DNA from: Misgurnus anguillicaudatus
Lineage: Eukaryota > Chordata > Actinopteri > Cypriniformes > Cobitidae
Length of the DNA stretch: 64,000 nucleotides
Direction: 5' to 3'
NCBI RefSeq assembly: GCF_027580225.2
Contig: NC_073342.2
Location: 18,736,501 to 18,800,500 of the forward strand
Both the position numbers and the translations under genes were made by a program. Position 1 is the first letter of the stretch. Every line of letters starts with the position of its first letter. The notes below the pieces were generated by a model. It did not search any database. It was given only the letters and a program-made list of their open reading frames with translations, and was not told the DNA's origin. This document shows, piece by piece, positions 22,575 to 35,252 of this stretch.

Positions 22575-23153
22575 TTAAAGAGCACCAATGGTCCGATTCA
22601 CTTCATTTCCTTTGGTGTGTAAGTGTGTATTAGTAAATATTAATGATATGCAAGGTACATACCCATCTCTTTTCTTGGACTACAACAAACAAACAGATTG
22701 TAGGCAACAGTTTACTTCCTGGAATTGGTGACGTAGTAACGCAGTGACGTAGTCTCCTGTGAAAGAGATTTTGAATCTCAGAGAGATTTTCCTGATTAAA
22801 TAAAAGTAAAGACCGACATTATAAAAATTCCTCCTGCTTCAGACTTACAGCTTGTAAGGTAACTCCTGTTAGCATTGCATTGTGCGCGAATCTTTCAAAC
22901 ATGGTAAGGAGCGTCACATTCCAGCTGACGTCAGAGGTATTCAGGCCAATCACAACGTAGAGATTAGCTCTCCAATCAGGTACAGAGAGCTTTTCAAATC
23001 CATGCATTTCAGGAAGAGAGTGAAATCTGGAGCTACAAAAATGTACGGTGTGTGGAAAATAATGTGTTTTTTTAACCATAAACCACGCAAACACATTGTA
23101 TTGTACTAAATACACAAAACAATATTGGTTTTGATTTCATTAGGTGCACTTAA
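22575..23153. mobile_element. TTAA MITE, AGAGCACC family, 571 bp
   Basis: TTAA lies at 22575-22578 and 23150-23153. The ends are AGAGCACC and GGTGCACT (short imperfect inverted repeats). Internal sequence (CCTTTGGTGTGTAAG, CCACGCAAACACATTGT, ATCTTTCAAACATGGTAAGG) matches the reverse-strand copy at 50914-51401. Confidence 0.8.
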
Positions 23154-23859
23154 GCATACAGGTTCTACAACTGGTGTATATGTTTAGCATACAGTACATT
23201 ACCATCTTTGCTAAATGCATTTGAGAAAATGCATGTTTTAAGGCAAATAAAAACAAGAGATTCTTCCAGGACTTCCTTCTACAATTTACATGCATTTGGT
23301 TTTGAGGTTTCTGTATTTGGCTTCTTGTTTTGTACCCTGCGTTAAAATGACTTGTTTTTACCAAAGAAGCATGGCATGCACCCAAGCACAGGTATACATG
23401 CATACATCAATTGAAAGACGGACATTTCCCCCAAACAGTAAATCACGTTCATCACAGGCTGTATTGGTCTAGATGGATGTAATGTGATACAGAGGTATGT
23501 GACTCATGGAGGGGGGTTTCAAAGGTGGTCTGCTCTGGCATGGACCGGTCATTCGGCTGCCTGTGTCACTTTACGAACAGAAACAGCAAATTTTTCTTGG
23601 CACTGGAAAACTGTTAATAAGCTGCAGCGAAATTTGTTTTAAGATGTCTTCCTTAATGTAAAACAGCGACCGTCCTGCACTACATCCTTGCACGTTTTGC
23701 TCAGCTGTCCTACTGCATTGCTTCAAAATGACACGATTATTTGTCTTTTTTGACATTCTTTAAAACAAATACATCAACTTTTACTCATTTTAGTCAAATT
23801 GCTGTTACAAATATCTTACAAAATAGCCAACAAAACATTGAAATTTGAGATTATTGGAG
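23154..23859. other. No recognisable feature
   Basis: AT-rich, short frames, nothing recognised. Confidence 0.55.
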
Positions 23860-24155
23860 TCAAAGAGATAGTTTACCCCAAAAAGTCATCATTTACTAAC
23901 CCTCATGAGTTTAGTAATGTATGAGTTTCTTTATTATGTTGAACACAAAAGAAGATATTTTCATAACTAATGGTAAGCACACAGTTTATAGTAACCATTA
24001 ACTTTCATATTATTAGTTTTTCCTACTATGGGAGTAAATGGGTACCGTCAAGTGTGTATTTACCATCTGATAATTTTTCAAAATATTTTCTTTTGTGTTC
24101 AACATAATAAAGAAACTCATACAGGTTTAAAACAACATGAGAACTATCCCTTTAA
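23860..24155. mobile_element. Diverged AGGGATAGTTCACCC-family MITE
   Basis: The left end AGAGATAGTTTACCCC follows TCAA (a mutated TTAA). The right end GAGAACTATCCCT is followed by TTAA at 24152-24155. CATCATTTACTAACCCTCATG and TTTTGTGTTCAACATAATAAAG are family motifs. From memory this resembles the Angel-type MITEs of zebrafish. Confidence 0.8.
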
Positions 24156-24990
24156 ACATACAATAATCACAATAATTGAAAGCTTCCAAAACAACTAGTG
24201 AGTCAGGTTCAACATGTGCATCAAAAACATTGTAAATATATTACACGTTACTATATTGGTTACTATAAGCACTGAGCATGTTTTTAGCTCATCCTTTTTC
24301 CTATAGACCTGTAATTTGAACGTACTTAAAATGCATCCGCCACAAACAGATCAGCACTCTGGCCTCACCGAAGCCTCTCTTCCACCAGGAGATAAACCAG
24401 CATGGGAAGACAACAAGACCCATAAGCTCCAAATTATTGTAATTATCATACGCTTGGGGAATTTCCTGTACCAGATAATGGAGTATAGGGATGTCATATG
24501 TAAAGTGTTATAAACGTGAAATTGTTTCATATCGTCCCTGATGGGCCCAGGATTGAAAACACTGTGCACTTTGGGCTGCAGTTAAATTCACACATGTCCT
24601 GGTGTGCTAACTATAGGAGCGGTGGTCACCAACGATTACAGAGCTAAACGACTTCAAAAGCACTTTAAAAGGAAGAAAGCTAGCATGACTGCCACCATTA
24701 AAGGACAGATGCCGGAGCTACTGTACAACTTTCCAAAACCAAACTCAAAACAAAGGGCAACTACTGTAAAATACATCAGGAGGCTATTTTTATTTTAATT
24801 CATATCTTCTGCTTGCTATAGAATTGAAAATTGTATACATTTCTATAGATGATATTACTTAGATACGTTGCAGACTGCTAGGCCATGCCTAACCAAAACA
24901 ACAATCAATCCCACAATTTAAAAAAAGTCCTCGCACACATGAAAATACTTTTCAGCGCACATAACGTCAGAATATAAACTTCAACGCTGC
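24156..24990. other. No recognisable feature
   Basis: Frames up to 72 codons on both strands without recognisable domains. Confidence 0.5.
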
Positions 24991-25450
24991 AGACTATAAG
25001 CTGCACCAGTGCCCCTCCACGGCTCTGACGGGCACGCTGAAGTACACGAAGATCAAACGCGCCAGCCTGGGGGAAATTATATCAGATTCCACTTTGTTTC
25101 GAAGGCCCGCGTTCACTTTCTGACATTTACAGTTAAGGCCGACCCTCGCGGAGGCCCCGCGGTCGTTCTCCTTCTAAATCCCGACAGCCGCTTACGCTCC
25201 GAGTTGGGAGGAAAATAAAGGAAGAAAGAAAACACAGAGCATATGACTTCCATTGCTCAGCTCGGCGTGTGTGTTCCGTTTAGCCACTGGTATTTGGATC
25301 AGGCGTACAGCGCTGTTACCAGAGCCCTGCTTCGAAACGTGTGATGTCATTGAGGTTCCATCATTACAGGCTTCGGACGGGGCTGCTCTGGATGGGCCGG
25401 GTCAGTTCCCACGCTTGTTTGGCAGCAAACGGATCCTGCAGCCATAATGC
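24991..25450. promoter_or_regulatory. GC-rich unique block, candidate regulatory sequence
   Basis: CpG-rich patches (CCCTCGCGGAGGCCCCGCGG near 25143-25162) are mixed with AT-rich motifs (GAAATTATATCAGATTCC). No repeat ends and no recognisable protein in any frame. Could be a conserved element or a small CpG island; weak evidence. Confidence 0.2.
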
Positions 25451-28400
25451 ATAAAGACGTTTCTGGATAGTATTAGAGATGGAGGAGATGAAAACCTGAA
25501 CGAGTGTGAACACTTCCTCTTCTTGAAAAGTACAGAACTACATTCCATATTAGTGACACTGTATTAGCCCCGTGCGAGGGGCCACACACTGAGCCCTGCA
25601 GGAGTCTCTCGTTCAATAAAGAAAAAGTACAGTGAAAGAGTATAAAAATAATTCCACGTGCTGATGCCAGAAAGCGAGATCTCTAGTAATGCCTTTTTGA
25701 TTCTTTTGGGCTTAACTTTGAAACCATCCCAATAGTTTATCTTGGTGAGATGGGACAGGATTGCTGAAGCTAAGGGTGTGCTGTCAATTCAGAGAATATA
25801 TGGACAAGTTTCATCCCAAATCTTTAATTTCGTACACAACACGTGTTGATGTGTAACTGTGTGTTCACAACGCCACCTGCGAGAGTGTCAAAGTAAGAGC
25901 CGGCGGCGAGCAGCGATGCAGCACATCAAGGAGAGTTGAAATCAGCTCAACTTTATGGTAATGAGCTATGACACGGTTCGGCAGGCGAAAATGTTCGGTG
26001 GCAACCAATCAGAAGGCAGAAACCTCCGCTTGAGAGGATTCCAGAGAATGCATTTGAGCATCAGAGCGTCCACTACACTTTTTATATAACGTCGTTGGCA
26101 GGGAAGCCAGAGCTTTTTTTGACGCTCTCGTCGGCACAGTGTAAAGTACAGTAATGGAAAGAGTTGTTAAAAAATTTAAAGAGCTGCACACATTGTACAC
26201 ATTACAACCATGAAGCAGCTTTGCTACAATGCAAATACATTTAAATAGAATTAATGTATGTCAATGGTTAATTTTCACATGCTGTCCCTGTGCAAGTTAA
26301 TGTTGAAAGACAAGAATTGTGAATGGTTGCTTTATGCCAGTCGAACAGCTTTTTAAGTGGCCAGATCTTGGCCAGCATGTCACAAAAAGCACCAGACCTG
26401 TTCTCGCAGTCACACCGTGATAAACTTCAGCACCTTCATCATCAAGACATCCGTTCTGTTTTATGTATTTAACTCTGCTCAGCACAGACGGCCTGTCACT
26501 AAATCAGGCACGTCAGTTTCAGGGCATCAGGGTCACCAAACTGGCATCTCCGCTCTGGCATAAGCAAGTACCCATGGGAGAGCAACACAACCATTGGTAG
26601 CTTCGGAGGTGGCAGACAAACGGGAGCCTATCAAACAGCTTGTGACCATAACTGACAGTGTCTAAAGAACAATGAATGCAATTATTTAAAGGAACACAGT
26701 CCAAGTGAGCAAGTCCCTCCCGATCAAGCTGTTTACTCTGGAGTCATTCATAGAGGGGGTACTGACCTCCCCAACGCCAGCGGCCCTTCAGAAGCAGCCG
26801 GGTGTCGTTGTTTTTCTCCATTATGGGCGACAAGCGTCCGGCTGAAAAGGCTTTCAGGGTCACTGATTACCCTACTGTAGTGGGAGTTGAGAGCGCTACG
26901 TGAAAATAAACCCCAGGGTATGATGGATAGGGCTACAATGCTGAGGTAATACGGAAGATTCGCCAGGGTTCAAACAAAAATAAGTGGTGAATCACAGCCT
27001 TCATGGACCATTAAGAAGGAATTCCTCTTTTACAACATTTTCGTTCACAGACCCCCACTGGGAGGGGGGCAGCGGGCTTCCTTGCAGCAGGTGGGAGGGG
27101 TCAACAACACCAGCATTTGATTTGCTACCTGTATAGCCAGAACTCTAGTGGCTCCTTGCAGGTGCCCGTGACACTCCTGGGTAAGAAATGAAAGCTATGG
27201 ATTCCAGCTGAACAAACATAAACAAGATCCATAGTGGCAAATTCAGATGTCGTATCTATCCACAGTGATGATACCCAATACAGTACCATTTTTCTACAGG
27301 CCTTGAAGTGTGTTGAAGAGTCTTGCCACTAACAATGAATAATAGGCTGCTTATGCGAGAGAGCCTGTGTCAAGCACCACACAGAGCCAATTCGGGCAAC
27401 TGAGGGCCGCTTGATGCACTTTTCCACCAGTTCTCTGCATTTGATTCGCATTTACACACTCTGTGTGTGTGCATGGCAGCGACACGGTGTGGGTGTACTG
27501 AAGCACAGAGCTCCTCTGTATTGTGTTGTGGAGCTGGCTGCGAGTTAAAGGCAGAAGAAGGTGGAGCGGGAACAGGCGGGACGTTGGGTATGGGGTACGA
27601 GCGGTGCCAGAGAGCTCCAGAACTGCGGGGAACTCCCCAGATCCCAGCTGCCCAGGCCTGGCTGCAGGCTGCAAGCGAGTGCCAGGCTTTTCCGGCCTTC
27701 TTGGAGGAATTCCAGCCCGCATGGGAGGAGGAGGTGAATTGTGAGGAAAATGCCAAAAATAATGTCTAGGCCTATATAAAGTTAATCTCATGGGTCAGAC
27801 AATGCCGAGTCATGCGAAAACAAAACCGATTTCATTTTTCTTATTCTTAAAGAGAAGCAAATATCATGTTACAAATTTAATCTGCTGTTACTTAAATTAA
27901 GTTTGGCTGGAAGGAACTTAGGAAGTCTACTTTTAAACAGTGCCCCTGAATTTAAGGCTTCTGGGGTAGCCAACGGCGCAACAGTGAAAAGTTTATCTGG
28001 AACTATTTAATGCATTATTTGTCTAACAATCAAGGGATTGAGTTTATTTTGAAGATAATTATGGGTTTTGTTGAGCTGATGGCAAGGATAAGCGCATGTT
28101 CCAAGCCATTAACTTGCGTGCTTGTTCTGGCAGTGGTTATGTTTGTTTGGTGCAACATACTATGAAAACGGTGACAAGACTTTGCCAAGTTCTGCCACAG
28201 GACTTTACAGGTGTACAGTAGGTAAATATCGCTTTGGACTGTAGACAGACGACGTTAAACTATTAATGTAGTGCAAACCAGAGGAACATTTTAATGGCAA
28301 GAAGTTGTTTTCATAAAACTTAACAGAGTGCACACTTATGTTTCATCCAAGTATCAATGTTATCTCATACTACTTAGGAAAAACGTAAAGTAAGGAGACA

Positions 28401-29814
28401 TTGCTGTCTATGAGAAACAATTAAGATATCCAATTTGTGATTAGGCTTTCATTTGGGAAGTTCCCTTACAGTAAAATTTCCCTTTCAGTACAGAAATACC
28501 ACATTTGCACCTTCTCATAAGATAGAAAAATCACAGATGAGATCTATCTGTTATCGCAATTCTTTCGAAGTAATGAAAGCACATAGAAACATTTGAAGTC
28601 TTCTGCATCACATCATGAAAATTATCCAGAAATCTCACAAATGTCTCCATTATGTCTCGGAGTAAACTTAAACTTATTCAAAATCTTAGATATAAAATCT
28701 ATTTATAGCTCTTAATGTATTTAAACAATCATGTAATTTCTTTCTTTGTATTTCTCTCAAGCAATTATTAGAGACAAAGTAAAAAAGACAATGTTAATCC
28801 TCAAATCTTTTAAGCTTGTGCACCTAAATAATTTTCCACTGGGTTAATTTGTTTGGTTGAAAAAAAAGTATTTTTTACTAATGTGTAAAAGAGTTATACA
28901 TTAGCAACAAAACAATAACTGTCCTTACCATGTAGTTTTAATCCAAATCAGGTCAGAGGAAAGTGTTATTCCCCTTTCCTGAATAGCTATTTCTGACATA
29001 AAGCTTTTTTCTTAGGCATTCACAATACCGCCCGTTTGTTTCGTGTCGTAAATCTATCTGATAAGAAAGCCGCTTGATGCCGCTGGAATCCCCCGTGTCA
29101 CCTGTGCCGTTGACTCCGGAGTGACCTGGGTGGTGATCGTGGCACTTGGCAAAACAACAAAATCACTTTCCCAAACCTCCGGAGAGGATCCCTTTCCTTT
29201 GGAAATCAGGTAATTCTCGCCTGGAATGAAACAATTGACCGGTGTCATCCAGGCGTGACCACGCGTGTACCATTGTTCCTCTTGTGGCCTTTGCGTTAGT
29301 GATATATTTGTCCTAAGACACCCAATATTTGCATCCTGCCTAGTGCTCCCTTGTTATTGTGCACACACTTCCTCTGGATTGATGAACATGTTTCCACAAT
29401 GTTCTCCTGGATCTTCTATAAAGTACTATTCAGGGTTCGTTACATTTTGTGCCACTAATGCCCATGCACTGTAAAAACATCTGTATTACATTAATAATCT
29501 ACCAAAAGTCCATTAAGGTCAATAAAGGAGAGAAATGCTTTTGCAGCTCACACTTGATAACAGTGCCAAATATCAGGGGAAATGGCACAATGTTGATGTT
29601 TTAACAGTTTCATATGAAAACCTTGAACTTACAACCTACAGTAGTTAAATGTGGCAAAATGTTTTCTTAAATATGCGATACAGTTCTCTCCTAATGGATC
29701 AGGGTAATCCCTAAAAATGTATGTGGTCCAGGACAAATTTTTTTATGGCGGGACACTGCCTGGTACCACAGGTACTTTTATATATAATGCAGGGTTAAGT
29801 ATAACTGGGCATTC
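25451..29814. other. Long repeat-poor interval, nothing recognised
   Basis: About 4.3 kb almost free of identifiable repeats. A GC-rich patch at 27540-27730 produces overlapping 100-146-codon frames on both strands with no recognisable domain and no splice-supported exon. It may hold unique regulatory or intronic sequence. Confidence 0.45.
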
Positions 29815-30208
29815 ACAGCAGACGCGGAAGAGGCGGCAAGCACTGGTGATTTACTTGTTAGGTCAATGCAAAGAAGCGATTAGGCATCCTGCGGCGCGAA
29901 TGACGCGGAAGGCGTTGCGCGGATTGCGCATTTCGCAAGAAAGAGCATTGAAAAACCTGAACTTCGGCAGATTTCCGCACTGCATTTACCAATCAGGACC
30001 TTGCTGTATTAGTGACATGATTACAGGAAGCGAGCGGAGTCGCAGAAGCCCCTTCCATGACGCGAATTTCCGTGTAAATATCTCAAATGACTAGAATTTC
30101 ACACACGGCTTTCACGCGCGAATGAAGCGAGTAAACTCAAAATGTTCAAGCGTCCAACTACGCGCAATTAGCGTTTTTGCCGCCTCTACCGCGGCTGGTG
30201 TGAACGCA
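29815..30208. mobile_element. Harbinger-like CpG-rich MITE
   Basis: The left end GGGCATTCACAGCAGACGCG pairs with the right end CGCGGCTGGTGTGAACGCA as an inverted repeat. The interior is CpG-rich (GCGGCGCGAATGACGCGG). A clear relative lies at 54471-54846. The TSD here is unclear; in the relative it is TTA. The 125-codon frame at 29717-30094 overlaps it and is not a gene. Confidence 0.75.
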
Positions 30209-30306
30209 TTATAAGAGGTCAGAATAAAATGTGTAGCCATTATTTAATATCACTTTTTTTAACCATTTAAGCAAAGCCATTTTAATGAATTAAGCAAAAG
30301 CAATGC

Positions 30307-30669
30307 TTTATAGGCGCTCTAAGAGAATCTGTGTGACGTCACTTTATGTTGATGTTTGAACTGTTTTCAAACAAACGGAGTGTAGCTAACTCCTCCCCCT
30401 CCCTTCCGTGCTTTCATGAACACGCCCACCCCCCCAAAATAATCCTTCTTGTCGTTTATTGGCTGAAACACTTTGTTATGTTTCGTGGTGGTAGGTTTGG
30501 CCACTGTGTCTTTATTGCACTTAGTGGAGCCTGGGCTGTCTACAGAGATCGCTTTTTTTACAGTTTGATCAGCGGACAGGCAGCAAGCAGATAGTGAGGA
30601 GATGTTTGCTGTATGTAACAAAAAATGTTTATGGTCTAAAACGCGTGAATTCGCTTAGAGCACCTTTAA
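30307..30669. mobile_element. TTAA MITE, GGYGCTCTAAG family, 355 bp
   Basis: The left end TAGGCGCTCTAAGAGAAT follows TTTA (30307-30310). The right end ATTCGCTTAGAGCACCT is followed by TTAA at 30666-30669. The ends form an imperfect inverted repeat. Interior frames of 82-84 codons on opposite strands are chance. Confidence 0.78.
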
Positions 30670-31118
30670 GGTACATTAGAGGTTAAACTCCACTCACAAA
30701 TGTATATCCCCCTTATTCATGTCTCACAGTTTGAGGATCGACTGAATACTTCTGTGTCATATACTGTACTTCGAGGTTCTGGTGACAGATCTCACGCCAA
30801 GCCATTTTTCCCCACTACAGTTTCTGGCAATGGTGGTGATAATGGTTCCTACATGTAGGACCATGGAAAAACTCATTTCCTCCTCGGCTTAAAAAGCGCC
30901 AAGCCCCTAGAGACCCATCAAGCGTTGTGTACAGAGGGGGCCATCGAAAAGATCATCTTGCTTTTACAGATGAAGCCATCGAGATGCTGTCCGATCTTGT
31001 GAAAGTGACATACTGATGCTGACCTGCTGGTCAGTGTCCTTCAGAATGTCTTATCTTCTTTTCCGGAAAGTCAGATAGGTTTGCACCAATATGGGAATGA
31101 GAAATATTAAAAATATAT
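30670..31118. other. No recognisable feature
   Basis: Nothing recognised. Confidence 0.5.
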
Positions 31119-31143
31119 ATTTTTGGGTGAACTATCCCTTTAA
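31119..31143. repeat. Right-end fragment of an AGGGATAGTTCACCC MITE
   Basis: TTTTTGGGTGAACTATCCCT is followed by TTAA at 31140-31143. The left part is not recognisable next to it. Confidence 0.7.
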
Positions 31144-31923
31144 AGAGCTGTTCCATTATATCAATGTACAACCTTTTTTAAACTTTGTTACTAAAAGGAA
31201 CAGTCTAGAAGTACAGACAAGAAGAAAGGGGGATGGACAGACAGACAGCTACAGTAGATCCTTAACAAAAGCAGCTTAAAATCCCAGAGGACTCGGTTCA
31301 CATGATAAACATTATGCTTCCAAATTGAGTGAGTCACAACAGCATCCCCCTATGATGTGGACTCCTTTTCCATCCTCTTGTATTACTGCAACGCCTGTTA
31401 TGCCATCCCCACTGGTGTTTCTCGTAGAAGCTCAGCTTGCCCCCGTGTTTGTGACTCATCCCAAATTTTTGCTGTGGCGGTGCGCACCAGAGCCCTGCGG
31501 GGTGTCGTAAGTGGCCCATGCGTATAACAAGCTGCAGATAATGACAGTTCGCCGCAGTCTGCAGCGCACATGGCCTCTTAACCTCTCCCGGTTATTTTGG
31601 ATAAAGACCGTGTTTAGCATTCGCTTCCTTAGCCACAAGCTCACCCCAAGTCGACTGGAGCTTTTGATACATGATATGACAGGAAGTTGTCAAGAGTTGT
31701 TTATAGCTTAAGCGTGAGGTTTCGTTTGAAGTACGGAATTCAACTAAATATTAGCACAGGCGGTTTAAGCTTCTCCGAGGGGCAAACCCGCTAAACAGCT
31801 GCGCAAGGCATTTCAGCGCAAAACCAGCATCACTAATCAGTGCAGTCCAGTTGATAAGGTGCTAAATGGATTAAAATGTCACATTTTAGCACAAACATTG
31901 TGTGTAAATTAAACTCAAATGTA
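31144..31923. other. No recognisable feature
   Basis: The stretch at 31320-31680 is GC-richer and has frames of 61-66 codons on both strands. I compared it by eye with LINE reverse-transcriptase tails and found no convincing match. Confidence 0.45.
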
Positions 31924-32636
31924 GATTGCACTAGGGCTGGGCGATAAAACTATATCAATATGTACCGTCAATACACCTTTGTCAATAATGATGGAAAAAT
32001 GTTCGATATAACGCCTGTTAATGCGTTGCTAAAACTGCATTGGACTACATTACATCGCATTTTCAAGATACTAAATAACCTATTATATGCCCTGATAAAA
32101 GAGCTCACAGCCAATAACAAGTGTTGCCGTGGGGTTCGGTTTCGACAAATTTTGGGCCGCACACGGACGACAGTGAACCCTCCTGATGAGGAAAATGACG
32201 TCATGCGAATTGTGCCCGTGTGCGAACGTCCCTAGTATACCCCCTCAAATAAAGTGCATGCCGTCCTGTATGCATCTACCACAACACAACAAACAACCCA
32301 CAAGTAGTCCACGATGGAGAGGTACTCTACAGGGATGCCTTGTTATGAAACATTCAATTGTTCTACATATACATTGCACTGTATTTTACACTATAGAGTT
32401 TATTTAACACCAATTTAATCTTTATGTAAGATATAAATTATTTTGTACTGCTAAACTAAAATTGTTTATTGTTTGCCTTAATAAAGTGTGTAAATAAAAC
32501 ATACAGTGGTTAAATTAAAACGTTTTTTTCTACTTTTTTCTAAAAATGTATCAATAGTTATCGCTATCGAATTATATAACAACATCTAATATGGATGATA
32601 TACATTAAAGCTGTATCGCCCAGCCCTAGATTGCAC
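31924..32636. mobile_element. hAT element, 697 bp, exact TIR and TSD
   Basis: The element spans 31932-32628. The left end TAGGGCTGGGCGATA is perfectly inverted at the right as TATCGCCCAGCCCTA. The 8-bp GATTGCAC occurs on both sides (31924-31931 and 32629-32636). It contains no transposase; a 91-codon frame inside has no domain. One of the best-preserved insertions in the window. Confidence 0.93.
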
Positions 32637-32638
32637 TA

Positions 32639-32710
32639 TAGGAATAGTTTACCAAAATATGAAATTCTCAATTTATTCACTCTCATGCCATCCCAGATGT
32701 ATATGACTCA
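32639..32710 (+). repeat. Left-end fragment of an AGGAATAGTTCACC-type MITE
   Basis: AGGAATAGTTTACCAAAATATG is followed by TTATTCACTCTCATGCCATCC and ATGTATATGACTC, a related but distinct family. Only the left part is present. Confidence 0.6.
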
Positions 32711-32810
32711 GTTAGTTTAATGATGAATGGACGGATGTGCATTCAATATTGGATGGTTGTGACCACCATATAAGATGATAACATAACAGCATTTTAAAAT
32801 GAAATATGTT

Positions 32811-33195
32811 TGTGTTTAACTCTTTCCCCACCATTGACGAGTTAACTCGTCAATTAAGAGAAAACGCTTCTCTGCCAATGACGTGTTTTTCCGGCAATCG
32901 GTATTTCCACTATTATCCACCAGGTGGTGCTTTTACCCAACTCATAAAACCCGGAAGTACCCCCAAACAGTTCAAACTCTGTGTATGTTTTGAGGATTGC
33001 TCTGAATCTGATCTCTAACAAAAGTCCTCCACAAAAATGGAATTATAAAATTTGGAATTTTTGAAGAAACTTACCCATATTTGAGAGGTGATAAAAAGAG
33101 AACAAATTAAGGTAGGATTAAACTTTTTTTTTTTAAAGCAGAATGTCTGTTTTTTCATTTGATATATTGTATGTTTATATATATATATATATATA
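32811..33195. repeat. Fish DNA repeat with TTGACGAGTTAACTCGTCAA palindrome
   Basis: TTGACGAGTTAACTCGTCAA at 32835-32854 is a perfect 20-bp palindrome. Together with CCAATGACGTGTTTTTCC and CCACCAGGTGGTGC it recalls a common zebrafish DNA repeat (from memory). It ends in a (TA) tract at about 33174-33195. Confidence 0.5.
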
Positions 33196-33196
33196 G

Positions 33197-33285
33197 AGGC
33201 TATTAATAGAATGTGCTTTGGCGGGCAACTCACAGAGTCCTTGCAGGCAACCTGGTGCCCACCGGCACTATGTTGGAGACCACTG
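33197..33285. mobile_element. Right-end fragment of the GTCTCCAAC hAT
   Basis: GCGGGCAACTCACAGAG, CAACCTGGTGCCCACC and GTTGGAGACCACTG match the right 90 bp of the complete element at 9693-10001. The left end is absent; the fragment starts beside the (TA) tract. Confidence 0.8.
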
Positions 33286-34169
33286 GTATATCTTATCTAC
33301 ATAATTATATTTGCAAACCGGGTGCTAAATATACAACTAAATGCACCATCAGTGTGTCATGAATAGTGCAAAAAAGTCTTAAAACTGATCCGAGCTCATT
33401 ACACACCAACAGAGGGGGAACATCATCCTCAGTGTTACTTAATGAACACAGCACTTCCCATAGAGCTTTTTAAGAGATACAGTTACAGAATGGGGGTATA
33501 GGAATGTTGTGGCAGCAGCTGGAAAAGAGCATGAGAATAATGAAGGATCAGCGTCCAGTGCACTGCGTAGGATGGAGAGGCAACAAGTGCTCCTTCAGAT
33601 GCTATCCAAAAATAAGCCAAGCTCTTTATCTTGCTGAAGGCCCGGGGTGGGCCAAAGTCCAGCGAATCTTTTCAATAATCGCTCTTTGCTAATTGTACCC
33701 TGGAAAATATTCCATTACTTTATGACATTTACGAAAAAGTTGTATCAAACAATACAACAAGTCTTTTGGATAGCTGTGCCTTCTGCACAAGAAGTATTAA
33801 TATATGGTAATTCAGCATATGAAACATTACTTTAATTCTCCAAAAAGACGATAAAATAACCCTCATTGACCCATTATAACAGAACTGTTGGACATTAGTG
33901 ACAATAAAGCATATCTAAGTATTGACTTGGTCTTTATATCTTACAGTAAGCAGCAGGGGAACAGAAATGAAGCAAAATGGGTGAACATAATGTGATGGAT
34001 GGTGGACATGTAGCCCTGGCATTTAGTATATTCATACCTCATAGAAGAATGCTAGAATGGAAATTTTGTACTTTTCATTATTTAATCCTTTAACAAATTT
34101 AACAAATTATTTCATAACAAAATACATTTTGATTGTTGATTTAATTACAAATTACTGAATATTAATATA
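33286..34169. other. No recognisable feature
   Basis: Short frames only; nothing recognised. Confidence 0.5.
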
Positions 34170-34200
34170 GTATAATATAATATAATATAATATAATATAT
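34170..34200 (+). repeat. (TATAA)n microsatellite
   Basis: Five-base repeat of about 31 bp, the same unit as the longer array at 36776. Confidence 0.9.
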
Positions 34201-35048
34201 TTGAAAGCAGCTTAGAAAATGGTCTACTAATGCGCTTTCTTACAAGCCCTTACAAATGCTGTTTTGACTGACACTTTACTTAGCAGGTGATAATAAATTT
34301 TGTCGTACAAAGTGAGCTTCTTGTAATACTGTCTCTCCCAAGAGACGCTTCACTCTGAAGTCATGGGGTTCAACGGCACCAGACATCATCCAGTCCAGAA
34401 CGGGACACTCAAACTGTCACCATGCCTAATCTGAAGCTGCCAGTCTGTCTATGCTACAGACATTTACACTAAGCCTCTGTACAGTACAGTATATCTACAG
34501 TAAGTCAATATCAAACTGTTATCCATGCAATGCATTTAAAACAACAACAGTTTTCTCGTTGAAATTGCAGAATGCCGTGAATATTCATAACCAATAATAA
34601 GCATGCAAAATGGATATGAGGGAGACTTGGCCGCTTGACAACATCAGGCTCTCTGACAGAGAGAAGGCTGGAGAATCGAATGAATGAAAGGAAGAAGTGT
34701 CAATGTGATGTCCCGGCCAGTTCAAAGGGTGCATTCCTAGCATTCAGTAGAGGGTAAATGATCCATTTCAAACTAAATCTACTTCCTCTGTTTTAACCAA
34801 GTCAACCATGAATAATAAAGCCTCAAACTTAAGAGTGAAAAATAGTTCAAATCACTTTTAAAAAGCAAAGCCATTGAAAAATATAATGTGACGTGCAATT
34901 GTATTTACCTGACACCTGCATATCATTTACTGTAATAACCACTAAAATGATTACAGGAAGGTCACATGACGTATACCAGTAGCTTAAAACAATTCCTAAA
35001 GGTAGCTACTTGGCTATTGATTGACATCCTTTTCCCTGCTGTGCAGCC
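34201..35048. other. No recognisable feature
   Basis: Unique-looking sequence; nothing recognised. Confidence 0.5.
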
Positions 35049-35252
35049 TACACTGTAAAAAAATCCCTGTTGCACTTCAATTTTTAAGTTTAATCAATTT
35101 GAAATTACAGCTAATATCAATTTTATTGACTAATGAGAAGTTGCAATAAATTATAAAAGTAAATTTAAAAATACATTTGTTAATTCAACTTATTTTATTA
35201 TTTATAGCAACTCACTGTCAAGAAAGTTAAAATTAATTCAAGTTGATTAAAC

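Noticed and set aside
27351..27791. Overlapping 100-146-codon frames on both strands as an exon
   Set aside because: Explained by a locally GC-rich stretch with few stop codons; no recognisable protein.
29717..30094. 125-codon frame as a gene
   Set aside because: Overlaps the Harbinger-like MITE and starts outside it without any coding signal.
31320..31680. LINE reverse-transcriptase C-terminal region
   Set aside because: Only a few residues look similar in one frame; no YxDD or consistent frame was found.
31960..32235. 91-codon frame as a hAT transposase fragment
   Set aside because: Inside a hAT element, but no zinc finger, RNase H-like or dimerisation motif is visible.
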